A stretch of DNA of 6,775 nt, taken from the NCBI GenBank assembly GCA_963693635.1, contig CAVOBC010000266.1, forward strand, positions 1 through 6,775, given 5' to 3'. Under the pieces are notes generated by a model that saw nothing but the letters and a program-made list of their open reading frames with translations, did no database searches and was not told the origin of the DNA. This DNA is from CAVOBC01 sp963693635. GTDB taxonomy: Bacteria; Pseudomonadota; Gammaproteobacteria; Pseudomonadales; Azotimanducaceae. The position numbers and the translations under genes are program-made. Shown piece by piece: positions 1-6,470 of this stretch. How positions within the stretch are numbered: the stretch's first letter is position 1; the number at the start of each line of letters is the position of its first letter.

Positions 1-204
1 GCCAAGATCGGCGGCGGTCCGGTAACCAGTGGCGACCCGGTCATCACGAATCAGCACGGTCATCTCGTTATGCGCTGGCTCGCCCGGCACTGCGAGCAAG
101 GTGCCAGCATGAATCACCGTCCATTCCGCCGCAACACTCACGCTCACCAGTAGCAGTGTGATACCGGTTAACGCCAGGGCCATCATTCGTCTTGGTTGCG
201 TCAT
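1..204 (-). CDS. Exported metal-dependent amidohydrolase, N-terminal part (cut by window edge)
   Basis: I read this open frame directly from the minus strand. It starts with ATG at 204-202 and stays open for 68 codons to the window edge. Residues 1-26 look like a Sec signal peptide: basic start (MTQPRRMM), a hydrophobic stretch around LALTGITLLLVSVSV, then VAA before a polar residue. Next comes WTVIHAGTLLAVPGEP followed by TVLIRDDRVAT. This is the typical amino-terminal beta-strand pattern of amidohydrolases of the imidazolonepropionase / Xaa-Pro dipeptidase-like group, which hydrolyse amide or peptide bonds with metal ions. The metal-binding His residues would lie beyond the window, so substrate and activity cannot be judged. 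An AGGA lies about 9 bases upstream of the ATG. The gene is 34 bases downstream of the broken methyltransferase on the same strand and may have been co-transcribed with it. Family assignment is fairly firm; function is open. Confidence 0.8.
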   Translation of the reverse strand, partial: MTQPRRMMALALTGITLLLVSVSVAAEWTVIHAGTLLAVPGEPAHNEMTVLIRDDRVATGYRTAADLG

Positions 205-238
205 TCGCTCATCCTGTGAGTGTTCCTGCCAACCAACG

Positions 239-1046
239 CTAGCCCCGCCAGCAGCCAACCACAAGGTAGGTATCGAAGGTCAGTACGATCGCATCACCTG
301 CGCCGAGCCTGCGGTGCAGCGCCACCAATCGATCAGCACAGGCTGCAACACTGAACCCAACGGCTTCCCACGGGATCGCCTTCAAATAGTATGTCAGTGC
401 GCCAACATCAGCGTAATGGGTTTCAAATACAGCATCCGCGCCTACAAATTTCAAAGCCGACGTTCTGCAGATCTGTCGCAAGGCCATTAGAACTCCCCGG
501 GGCGTCAAACCGCGTTCGAGGGCAACCGATCAACCCTTCAAGCTCGCGGGTGGTCCGCTCGCCAACCTGTTGGCACAGAAAAATACCGTCGGGCTTCAAG
601 ACGCGACCCAGTGACGGCCCATCAAGGCCGCCCCCATGCCGATTGCAAATGAGATCAAAGGCGTCGTCATCAAACGGCAGCGGAGCATCGTCGGCGACCG
701 CTGTCACTTGTGCGCCGTAGTTCGCTAATCGATCGGCAGCGACCTGCACATTCGGCGCACGACCCTCCGTGGCGACAGCCCGGCCACGAAAGGCAGACGC
801 GTCGAGAATACGAGAGAAGTTCTCACCGCCGCCCGTAGGCATGTCGAGGATGGCGGTGGCGCTGCGTGCGTAGCCGGCGGCAAGGCAATCGTAATTCCAG
901 GACTCGGTGCCGACCTTGCGCCGCCTGCCCGAAACAGCGCTGAAGTCCCAGCCCGAGAATGGCCGCGCGTACTCAGCCTCGAGCCATTGCAGGATCTCGG
1001 TCCGGTCGGCGTTCTGCTGCGGAATAACGAGGGGCGATGAAGACAT
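239..1046 (-). pseudogene. Class I SAM-dependent methyltransferase, frameshifted
   Basis: Two minus-strand frames together make one methyltransferase of about 268 residues. The first (1046 to 423) gives residues 1-207. It carries glycine-rich SAM motif I, LDMPTGGGE (about 67-75), the acidic TEG after the next strand (93-95), the VADDAPLPFDDDAFDLI segment (117-133) and the post-motif stretch RVLKPDGIFLCQQV (148-161). It then runs off as FEICRRGCCI and stops at 423. The second frame supplies the missing C-terminus: VGADAVFETHYADVGAL, then YYLKAIPWEAVGFSV, to a stop at 239. Joining FEI to VGADAV restores the expected family layout, so one extra base sits in the AAATTT run at 446-451. I chose ATG 1046 because family members begin close to this point; upstream in-frame starts (GTG 1115, ATG 1097) would add a hydrophobic, unlike-family leader. 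The methyl acceptor is unknown. A base error in the read or assembly would explain the break equally well. Confidence 0.82.
446..451 (-). other. Frameshift site in the methyltransferase
   Basis: On the minus strand the reading ...GGC TTT GAA ATT TGT AGG leads into a short nonsense tail. Dropping one base from the AAATTT run gives GAA ATT GTA GGC GCG GAT, which enters the frame carrying the conserved C-terminal half. This is the simplest single-base repair, and such A/T runs are common sites of slippage in replication and in sequencing. Confidence 0.75.
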
Positions 1047-1326
1047 CGAATTTCCGGAGCAAAGACCAAAGATGGCGAGCAGACACCGCGCGACCATACA
1101 AACGGCCGCGAGCACGGTGCGGCAGTCATGCTATTCTCAAACGCGTGAGCGCCCAACGAACCCTGTTGGTAATCATTCGCACGTAGTAGACAACGTGAGC
1201 ACCCGCGATTGCGCAGTCTGAGCAGGATACTGAAATTAGACTCGACCCCGATCTGCAACGGCGGACGCCGCCACGCGTCGACGCACCGCGCCAGCCCTGA
1301 AACGACGTTGAAAGGGTCAATCTAAA
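1047..1326. other. Divergent intergenic region between the methyltransferase and yejB
   Basis: About 280 bases separate the chosen methyltransferase start from the yejB start. I see no coding frame with family resemblance, no strong hairpin and no tail of a yejA binding-protein gene, which often precedes yejB. The only clear signal facing right is AAAGGG at 1311-1316, ten bases before the GTG start of yejB. Promoters for both directions should lie here. Confidence 0.55.
1128..1156 (-). promoter_or_regulatory. Possible sigma70-like promoter for the methyltransferase
   Basis: On the minus strand, TTGGGC (1156-1151) and TAGCAT (1133-1128) are separated by 17 bases. They match the -35 and -10 consensus at 3/6 and 4/6 positions. 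Transcription would begin near 1121, giving a leader of about 75 bases before ATG 1046. The match is weak and position is the main support. I found no better candidate in this divergent region, and no convincing promoter facing yejB on the other strand. Confidence 0.22.
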
Positions 1327-2400
1327 GTGGGTACCTACCTCGCCAAACGCGTGTTGCTCATCTTCCCGACGCTGTTCGGCATCCTCCTTCTCAATTTCGT
1401 CATCATCCAGTTCGCGCCCGGCGGTCCCGTTGAGCAAGCACTCGCTCAGGTAACCGGTCTCGGCGGCATGTCGACCACCGCGTCAGTGTCATCGGGCAAC
1501 AGCATGGGGCCCTCCAATGAGTCAGGTTACACGGGCGGGTCCGGCCTCGACCCGGAACTCATTGCGCGAATCGAGAAACAGTTTGGCTTCGACAAGCCGG
1601 CGCACGAACGTTTCTTCCAGATGGTGCTCAACTACATCCAGTTCGACTTCGGCGACAGCTATTTTCAGGACCGGGCGGTGGTCGAACTCGTGCTGGAACG
1701 GCTGCCGGTTTCGATCTCCATCGGCATCTGGGCGTTGCTGCTGATCTACTCGGTGTCCATCCCACTCGGGGTCGCCAAGGCCGTCCGCGACGGCATGCGC
1801 TTCGACCTCTACACCAGCGCCGCCATCTTCATTGCCTATGCCATCCCCAATTTTCTCTTCGCAATCATCCTGATAGTCATTTTTTCAGGCGGCTCATACC
1901 TCGACTGGTTTCCACTGCGCGGCCTGCACTCGGAGGAAGCCGCACAAATGGGCATGCTGGACTGGATCGGTGACTATCTCTGGCACCTCACCTTGCCGCT
2001 GACGGCACTGACTATCGGTGGCTTCGCGACCCTGACCATGCTGACCAAGAACAGCTTCATGGAAGAACTCAACAAGCAGTTTGTGCTAACCGCACGGGCC
2101 AAAGGGCTGACCGAAAGCCGGGTGCTGTACGGACACGTTTTTCGCAACGCGATGATCATCGTCATCGCCGGCTTCCCGGGTGCCTTCGTCGCACTCCTTT
2201 TCACCGGCGCACTCCTGATCGAGGTCATCTTCTCGATCGACGGCATTGGCCTCCTCGGCTACGAAGCCATCATCAAGCGGGACTATCCCATTCTTTTTGG
2301 GACCCTCTTTTTTTTCACGCTCGTGGGCCTGGTCATGCACCTGATCGGTGATGTCATTTACACCCTCGTCGACCCGCGCATCGACTTCGAGAGTCGCTGA
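1327..2400 (+). CDS. yejB: Microcin C / oligopeptide-type ABC transporter permease YejB
   Basis: This 357-residue inner-membrane protein is one of two permeases of a Yej-type ABC importer, a system known to import peptides, including the peptide-nucleotide antibiotic microcin C. Start is GTG 1327, with AAAGGG ten bases upstream; family proteins begin just this way (GTYLAKRVLLIFPTLFGIL). Residues 8-29 form the first membrane segment. A Gly/Ser-rich linker follows (about 43-73), leading into GLDPELIARIEKQFGFDKP; this long periplasmic loop is typical of YejB. Further membrane segments lie near 130-150, 163-187, 222-240, 274-298 and 322-345. The EAA-type loop that contacts the ATPase is at about 255-276 (TARAKGLTESRVLYGHVFRN). 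The C-terminus, LVDPRIDF, is also characteristic. Length is normal and the frame intact. The stop codon overlaps the start of yejE by one base, so the two are almost certainly translationally coupled. Confidence 0.95.
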   Translation: MGTYLAKRVLLIFPTLFGILLLNFVIIQFAPGGPVEQALAQVTGLGGMSTTASVSSGNSMGPSNESGYTGGSGLDPELIARIEKQFGFDKPAHERFFQMVLNYIQFDFGDSYFQDRAVVELVLERLPVSISIGIWALLLIYSVSIPLGVAKAVRDGMRFDLYTSAAIFIAYAIPNFLFAIILIVIFSGGSYLDWFPLRGLHSEEAAQMGMLDWIGDYLWHLTLPLTALTIGGFATLTMLTKNSFMEELNKQFVLTARAKGLTESRVLYGHVFRNAMIIVIAGFPGAFVALLFTGALLIEVIFSIDGIGLLGYEAIIKRDYPILFGTLFFFTLVGLVMHLIGDVIYTLVDPRIDFESR

Positions 2401-3425
2401 TGACACCGCTCGCCCAGCGCCGCCTCGCTAACTTCAAGGCCAACCGCCGCGGTTACTATTCAGCCTGGATTTTTGCCGTGCTCTTCACCGGGTCACTCTT
2501 TGCCGAATTCTTCGCCAACGACACGCCCATCATTTTTCAGAAAGATGGCGAGATCTATCTGCCCGTTCTCTTCACCTACACCGAGCGGGAAATCGGCGGC
2601 TACTTCGAAACTGAGGCGGAGTACACAGACCCGCACGTGATGCGCATGATCGAGGAAAACGGCTGGGCCGTCTGGCCACTGCACCGCTTTTCGTTCGACA
2701 CCATCGACTGGGATCTCAAGGGTCCTTATCCCAGCCCCCCGAGTGCGGAGCACCCGCTCGGTACGGACGGCAGTGCAACTGATGTCATGTCCAAGCTGAT
2801 CTACGGTTTTCGCCTGTCGGTTCTGTTCGGCGTCACACTCACCATCATCAGCGCGTCGATTGGCGTTCTGGTCGGCGCGATGCAAGGCTACTTTGGCGGC
2901 CTCGTTGACCTCATTGGCCAACGCATCGTCGAGATCTGGGCGGGGCTACCCATCCTCTTCATCCTGATCATTCTCGCGAGCCTGGTTGAACCCAATGTGT
3001 ACTGGCTGCTCGGCATCCTCGCCCTCTTCAGTTGGATGGCACTCGTTGGCGTCGTGCGAGCCGAATTCCTGCGAGCCCGCAATTTCGAATTCGTGCGCGC
3101 CGCGCGCTCAATGGGTGTCGGTGACCTGACCATCATGCGTCGACACGTGCTGCCGAATGCCATGGTGGCCACTCTCACCTATTTACCGTTCCTCCTGAAC
3201 GGGGCGATCACCTCGCTGACGGCACTCGATTTCCTGGGATTCGGTCTGCCGATTGAATCGCCTTCACTCGGGCGCTTGCTCTCCGCTGCGAAGGCCAATC
3301 TGCAGGCACCCTGGCTCGGGCTGTCGGTGTTCGTGACGCTCGCGGTCATGTTGTCGCTACTCATTTTCATCGGTGAAGCCGTGCGTGACGCGCTCGACCC
3401 CCGACGGCTAGTGCTGACAGACTAA
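2400..3425 (+). CDS. yejE: Microcin C / oligopeptide-type ABC transporter permease YejE
   Basis: This is the second permease of the Yej-type importer, 341 residues, expected to pair with YejB in the inner membrane. ATG 2400 shares its A with the TGA of yejB (TGATG). The amino-terminus has the family's NFKANRRGYYSAWIF, with the first membrane segment at about 22-39. A large periplasmic region follows, with LPVLFTYTE, GGYFETEAEYTDP and an aromatic/acidic stretch up to HPLGTDG (119-124). Further membrane segments lie near 139-160, 181-197, 201-218, 255-275 and 308-327. The EAA loop is at about 230-255 (FVRAARSMGVGDLTIMRRHV, then LPNAM). The C-terminus, GEAVRDALDPR, is typical. One oddity: family members usually read GTDxxGRDV before the permease core, while this one reads GTDGSATDV, so the usual G-R pair is replaced. 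The frame is intact. No T-rich terminator follows, so transcripts may run into the UvrA-like fragment. Confidence 0.95.
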   Translation: MTPLAQRRLANFKANRRGYYSAWIFAVLFTGSLFAEFFANDTPIIFQKDGEIYLPVLFTYTEREIGGYFETEAEYTDPHVMRMIEENGWAVWPLHRFSFDTIDWDLKGPYPSPPSAEHPLGTDGSATDVMSKLIYGFRLSVLFGVTLTIISASIGVLVGAMQGYFGGLVDLIGQRIVEIWAGLPILFILIILASLVEPNVYWLLGILALFSWMALVGVVRAEFLRARNFEFVRAARSMGVGDLTIMRRHVLPNAMVATLTYLPFLLNGAITSLTALDFLGFGLPIESPSLGRLLSAAKANLQAPWLGLSVFVTLAVMLSLLIFIGEAVRDALDPRRLVLTD

Positions 3426-3525
3426 CGGGCCTATCCGTCATCGCAGGTGAACAAGGCCATTGGACCAGGACCAGCCGCTGGTTAAGGCCAGTGGTTAAGA
3501 TAAGCGCAAGGGGGCCGGCCGCAGC
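3426..3525 (+). other. Spacer between yejE and the UvrA-like fragment
   Basis: This 100-base gap holds small repeats: GGACCA twice in tandem (3462-3473), GGTTAAG twice (3480-3486 and 3493-3499) and the palindrome GGCCGGCC (3513-3520). AAGGGGG at 3508-3514 is a possible ribosome binding site for ATG 3526. I see no hairpin followed by a T run and no promoter match. None of the repeats is long enough to suggest a mobile element. Confidence 0.4.
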
Positions 3526-3882
3526 ATGAGCGTTAAGGTCACGGGAGCCAACGCACACAATCTAAACGCCGTCGACGCCGTCTTCGGCGACGGCCTCACA
3601 GCGGTCACCGGTGTTTCCGGTTCGGGCAAATCGTCCCTCGTCTTTGATACGTTGCAACACGAGGCGCAACGTCACTTTGCCACGCTGTTTAGTACCGGCA
3701 GCGGGGGCGCCGCGGCACCGGCCGACGTCGCCCGAATCGACGGCCTGAGCCCCACCATCGCTATCGGCCAGGACCTGCTCAACTGTAACCCCGAATCCAC
3801 AGTCGCAACCTTCACCGGCATCCACCCCTTCTTGCGTCTGGCTCTGCAATTGGTCTATCGACGCGCATCACCGACCCCCTGA
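3526..3882 (+). pseudogene. UvrA-like ATPase, truncated N-terminal fragment
   Basis: The 118-residue product matches only the beginning of UvrA-family proteins, which are normally about 900 residues or more and have two ATP-binding halves. Visible features in order are KVTGANAHNLNAVDA (4-18), which matches the UvrA opening 'GARxHNLKNVD'; a Walker A loop, GVSGSGKSS (29-37); FDTLQHEAQRHF (40-51); and GLSPTIAIGQDLLNCNPEST (73-92), equivalent to the UvrA stretch around the Q-loop (GLSPxIAIxQ...NPRSTV). It then reads IHPFLRLALQLVYRRASPTP and stops. The zinc-finger insertions, ABC signature, Walker B and the entire second half are absent, so it cannot act as a UvrA or as a complete ABC ATPase. The sequence looks closer to UvrA paralogues than to the main repair UvrA. 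The downstream 280 bases show no clear continuation in any plus frame, pointing to deletion rather than a single frameshift. A short functional protein cannot be excluded. Confidence 0.72.
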
Positions 3883-4164
3883 GTGTGCGACTACCGGCAA
3901 GCAAACGCGCTGCCCGGGTGCATGCAGCGCGGACTTATCTCCGCGGACCACACCCCTTCTCCCGGTCGCAATCCACCGTCAAGCAGCGTCGCACAATGGC
4001 AACCCACCACGCCCTCCGCGCACCCGGATTGGGAGATCGGCGCCATTGTGATGCTGAGGCGACATGGGTCACAAACGGCGCTCGAAAAATGCCGCCCAAA
4101 CTAACCCTCCAGAGCAGGTCAACAGGAAGCGTGCCAATCCGGATATTCCTGAATAACGCCCACA
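3883..4164. other. Gene-free stretch after the UvrA-like fragment
   Basis: I see no recognisable gene here. Short open frames exist on both strands. One at 3883-4104 (+) ends in DWEIGAIVMLRRHGSQTALE, which has a protein-like look, but the rest is low-quality and I could not place it. A small hairpin (stem CGCGGA/TCCGCG, 3928-3945) has no T run. The stretch is probably degraded sequence left by the loss of the rest of the UvrA-like gene. Confidence 0.5.
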
Positions 4165-4190
4165 AAAAAGGGCCCACAGGGGCCCTTTTT
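4165..4190. terminator. Bidirectional intrinsic terminator
   Basis: AAAAAGGGCCC (4165-4175) and GGGCCCTTTTT (4180-4190) form a perfect 11-base-pair stem around the four-base loop ACAG. It carries a U tract in both readings: T5 on the plus strand, T6 on the minus strand. It lies 45 bases past the stop of the minus-strand ThDP enzyme and is the obvious terminator for that gene. From the other side it would stop transcripts coming through yejBE and the UvrA-like fragment. Confidence 0.9.
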
Positions 4191-4235
4191 AAACGCGTCA
4201 CCGCGAGTCGCGCGCTTCCACCTTTCATGCGGGCC

Positions 4236-5897
4236 CTATGCAGGTCCTTTCAGCAAGTCGTTGTACCAGGAAAACCGCGTGTCCTGGCGCGTAATCACTT
4301 CGACGAAGGCTGTCTTCCCCTCCTTGTTCATGACTTGCGCTTCAGCCAGTGCAGGCGCGATTTCCTCTGGCTTTTCAACCTTGACCGCATGTGCGCCACA
4401 TGCCTTCGCAATGCCTGCGTAGTCGCCGGTCTGATTACCCGCACCGTAGCGCTCCATCGCGGTCGGCATGCTCTTGTCGTAGCCGCCCATGGTGTAGTTG
4501 TTGATAACGACCGTGGTGATCGGCACCTCTGCCCGTACCGCGGTTTCGATATCAAGCCCCGTGTGTCCGAACGCCAGATCGCCCATGAAGTTGATACAGT
4601 ACTTCGACGGGTCCGCAATCTTGGCACCGATCATCAGCGGTATGCCGTACCCGAGGTGCGTGGTCTTGCCCCAGCCAATGTAACCGAGCGGGTTGGTTGC
4701 CCGATAAAACGGCATGATCTGGTCGCGCGGATTGCCGGCGTCGTGCGTCAACACCGTGTTCTCGTGATCGACCGCCTTGTTGATCTCATTGATCACGCGG
4801 TATGGATTGATCGGCGCTTCCTCGGAATTCAGCAGCGGCTCCCATTCCTTGAGCCACTCCGCGTGCCCGGTCGCAATCTCCTGGGCAAGCGCGGTGTCCG
4901 TATCCCGCCCGTTGTCGCCAACGGCCGCACGCACCTCGTCAATGACCATGTCCAGCGTCAACGCTGCATCGCCGATCAAACCAACATCAACCGTGTATTC
5001 CTTGTTGATGTCTTCGGCAGAAACGGTTGAGTGAATGAGGAACTTGCCTGGCGGTATATCGATGCCAAACGTGGTCCGGGTGAGTCCTGAGCCAACCGCG
5101 AACACGACGTCAGATTCGCCGAGCCATTTGAAGACATTGCGCGGCGCCGTACGGTTGGCAGACCCCAGCGCGAGCGGATGGGCATCCGGGAACGCGCTCT
5201 TGGCCTGCATGCTCGTGATGACCGGAATCTGGGCGAGTTCCGCCAGCTTCATCAACTGCACGGTTGCATCGGCATACAACACGCCCTGGCCGGCATAGAT
5301 GACCGGGCGCTTGGCCTTGAGGAGCGCCGAGACCGCGTCTTTCACGTCACCACGGCTGGGCGCGTACTTGAATGCCCTGGATGGCGTGTAGTCGAGTGCG
5401 TCTTCCGGCACATCCCGACCGCACACATCGCCATGCATCTCGACCAGAACCGGACCCGGGCGCCCATGCTTGGCCAGATGGAAGGCCCGCTGAACCTGCG
5501 TCACGATGCGGTCAGGCCGATCGATCGAAAGCGCTTTCTTGGTGATGTGCGCATAGTTCTTGGTTGCCGAGAAGTTTGGATCAACATCGTAGCCCCGAAG
5601 CCCCGCACCCAGTGGAAAATAGACCATTGGCACCGCTTCGCCATACGCCTGGGCGATGGCGCCAAAGGAGTTCTCGACGCCCGGACCAGACTGGGATGCG
5701 TACACACCGGGTGTCTTGCCCCGGGTCTGCCGCGAGTAGCCATCAACGGCATTGATCGCGCCGCGTTCCTGGCGAAACACGATCGGGCGAATTCCCACTT
5801 TAGAAACAGATTCGATAAGTGGGTTGGCCGGGAAACATCCCATCCACTCCACACCCTCTGCCTTGAGGCAATGTGCGATCAAGTCAAAACCTTTCAT
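4236..5897 (-). CDS. Thiamine-diphosphate-dependent enzyme of the acetolactate synthase superfamily
   Basis: The 553-residue product has the three-domain layout of ThDP enzymes such as acetolactate synthase, benzoylformate decarboxylase and oxalyl-CoA decarboxylase. The PYR domain (about 1-165) contains the activating glutamate in FRQERGAINAVDGYSR (E44) and the QSGPGVEN turn (70-76). The central domain spans about 185-320, with RPVIYAGQGV. The PP domain (about 360-540) has the ThDP/Mg2+ motif opening GDLAFGHTGLD (439-449) and closing VINN (464-467). The canonical motif begins GDG; here the third residue is Leu. Length is normal and the frame intact. Start ATG 5897 gives the usual opening (KGFDLIAHCLKAEGVE); GAAAGG lies about 13 bases upstream, rather far. 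It is a single gene, without an adjacent acetolactate synthase small subunit, so a role in branched-chain amino acid synthesis is unlikely. The substrate, presumably a 2-oxo acid, cannot be told from sequence alone. Confidence 0.9.
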   Translation of the reverse strand: MKGFDLIAHCLKAEGVEWMGCFPANPLIESVSKVGIRPIVFRQERGAINAVDGYSRQTRGKTPGVYASQSGPGVENSFGAIAQAYGEAVPMVYFPLGAGLRGYDVDPNFSATKNYAHITKKALSIDRPDRIVTQVQRAFHLAKHGRPGPVLVEMHGDVCGRDVPEDALDYTPSRAFKYAPSRGDVKDAVSALLKAKRPVIYAGQGVLYADATVQLMKLAELAQIPVITSMQAKSAFPDAHPLALGSANRTAPRNVFKWLGESDVVFAVGSGLTRTTFGIDIPPGKFLIHSTVSAEDINKEYTVDVGLIGDAALTLDMVIDEVRAAVGDNGRDTDTALAQEIATGHAEWLKEWEPLLNSEEAPINPYRVINEINKAVDHENTVLTHDAGNPRDQIMPFYRATNPLGYIGWGKTTHLGYGIPLMIGAKIADPSKYCINFMGDLAFGHTGLDIETAVRAEVPITTVVINNYTMGGYDKSMPTAMERYGAGNQTGDYAGIAKACGAHAVKVEKPEEIAPALAEAQVMNKEGKTAFVEVITRQDTRFSWYNDLLKGPA

Positions 5898-6095
5898 GTT
5901 TCTTTTAAGTCCTTTCTCGTTTGTCGTTCTTGTTGGTGCTTATTTGTGAGGCGGGAGCCAACGATGCGTCTTTGTACTTCCGCATCTCCAAGCGTCAGTT
6001 GGTGCTGTCCAGTCCGGAGTATGCTCGCTATGTAATGCCACGACCTGACAAACCGGCCACCAATGCGCTAAGGGGCAGAAGATTACCCTAAGAGC
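5898..6095. other. Intergenic promoter region between the ThDP enzyme and the ASCH-like gene
   Basis: The two flanking genes point away from each other, so promoters for both should lie here. On the minus strand CCTTTC (5911-5916) reads as GAAAGG before ATG 5897. I found no -35/-10 pair with good spacing. The nearest on the plus strand is TTGGTG (5999) with TATGCT (6020), only 15 bases apart. No RNA gene or strong hairpin is evident. Confidence 0.4.
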
Positions 6096-6470
6096 ATGCG
6101 CTTTCGCCAGCGGCGCACGGGGCCCCCGCAGGTAACCGGGCAAACCCCGGCAATGCCGCTCAGACGGGCATGCCAAGGAGCTTCGAGGCTCTTCACAAAA
6201 CGCCTGAGAGAACCGATCAAACGCGGCGCGATCACATCGAGTGTACGCATCTGGCAGCGCCCGCGAGTGAAAGAAGGCGGACGCTACAAGCTCGACGATG
6301 GACATATCGTGGTTGACCGCATCTTGCCAATCGGATTTGAGGACATCACCCCGGACCTGGCCAGAGCGACCGGCTTCGCCGGCACGGTCGATCTGCTCAA
6401 GACAGCGAAACACGGCGCGGGCGAGCAGGTATTTCTCGTGGACTTCCACTTCATCGCTCATCGGCACTGA
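6096..6470 (+). CDS. Small ASCH-like protein, with doubtful start
   Basis: From about residue 32 of this frame the protein looks genuine: LFTKRLREPIKRG, SVRIWQRPRVKEGGRYKLDD, IVVDRILPIGFEDITPDLA, then GFAGTVDLLKTAKHGAGEQV and FLVDFHF. This resembles a family of small (about 95-residue) ASCH-fold proteins, thought to bind RNA or nucleotides, whose members I recall beginning at or near M-LFTKRLR. Here the corresponding codon is AGG at 6186-6188. It is preceded five bases upstream by AAGGAG (6175-6180), a near-perfect ribosome binding site. The ATG codons at 6096 and 6153 would add a 30- or 11-residue leader that does not look protein-like, and neither has a good ribosome binding site. So either the start was lost by ATG to AGG, or one base is wrong in the sequence, or an upstream start is used. 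Cellular function is unknown, and the family assignment is from memory of motifs. Confidence 0.6.
   Translation: MRFRQRRTGPPQVTGQTPAMPLRRACQGASRLFTKRLREPIKRGAITSSVRIWQRPRVKEGGRYKLDDGHIVVDRILPIGFEDITPDLARATGFAGTVDLLKTAKHGAGEQVFLVDFHFIAHRH
6175..6180 (+). promoter_or_regulatory. Ribosome binding site in front of a non-start codon (AGG)
   Basis: AAGGAG sits five bases before AGG 6186-6188, in the frame of the ASCH-like protein and at the point where its relatives appear to start. It argues that translation once began, or really begins, at 6186. Confidence 0.55.

Noticed and set aside
725..1258. Minus-strand open frame of 177 codons overlapping the methyltransferase
   Set aside because: It is an out-of-frame shadow of the methyltransferase, Arg/Ser/Pro-rich, without the SAM motifs.
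3526..3882. UvrA-like fragment as the missing YejF ATPase
   Set aside because: The sequence around Walker A and the Q-loop is of UvrA type, with the HNL opening and GLSPTIAI stretch, and it has no ABC signature, Walker B or second ATPase half as YejF has.
3928..3945. Hairpin CGCGGA/TCCGCG as a terminator of the UvrA-like fragment
   Set aside because: The stem is short and no T run follows; the structure at 4165-4190 is far better.
3935..4228. Minus-strand open frame of 97 codons just downstream of the ThDP gene
   Set aside because: It would start upstream of and read through the terminator hairpin, and shows no family features.
3885..5030. Long plus-strand open frame (381 codons) running from the gap into the ThDP gene
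   Set aside because: It passes straight through the strong terminator and then lies antisense to the well-conserved ThDP enzyme; its length comes from high GC content.
5178..6035. Plus-strand open frame of 285 codons antisense to the ThDP gene
   Set aside because: The translation is rich in Arg, His and Cys with no family resemblance; it mirrors the codon pattern of the minus-strand gene.
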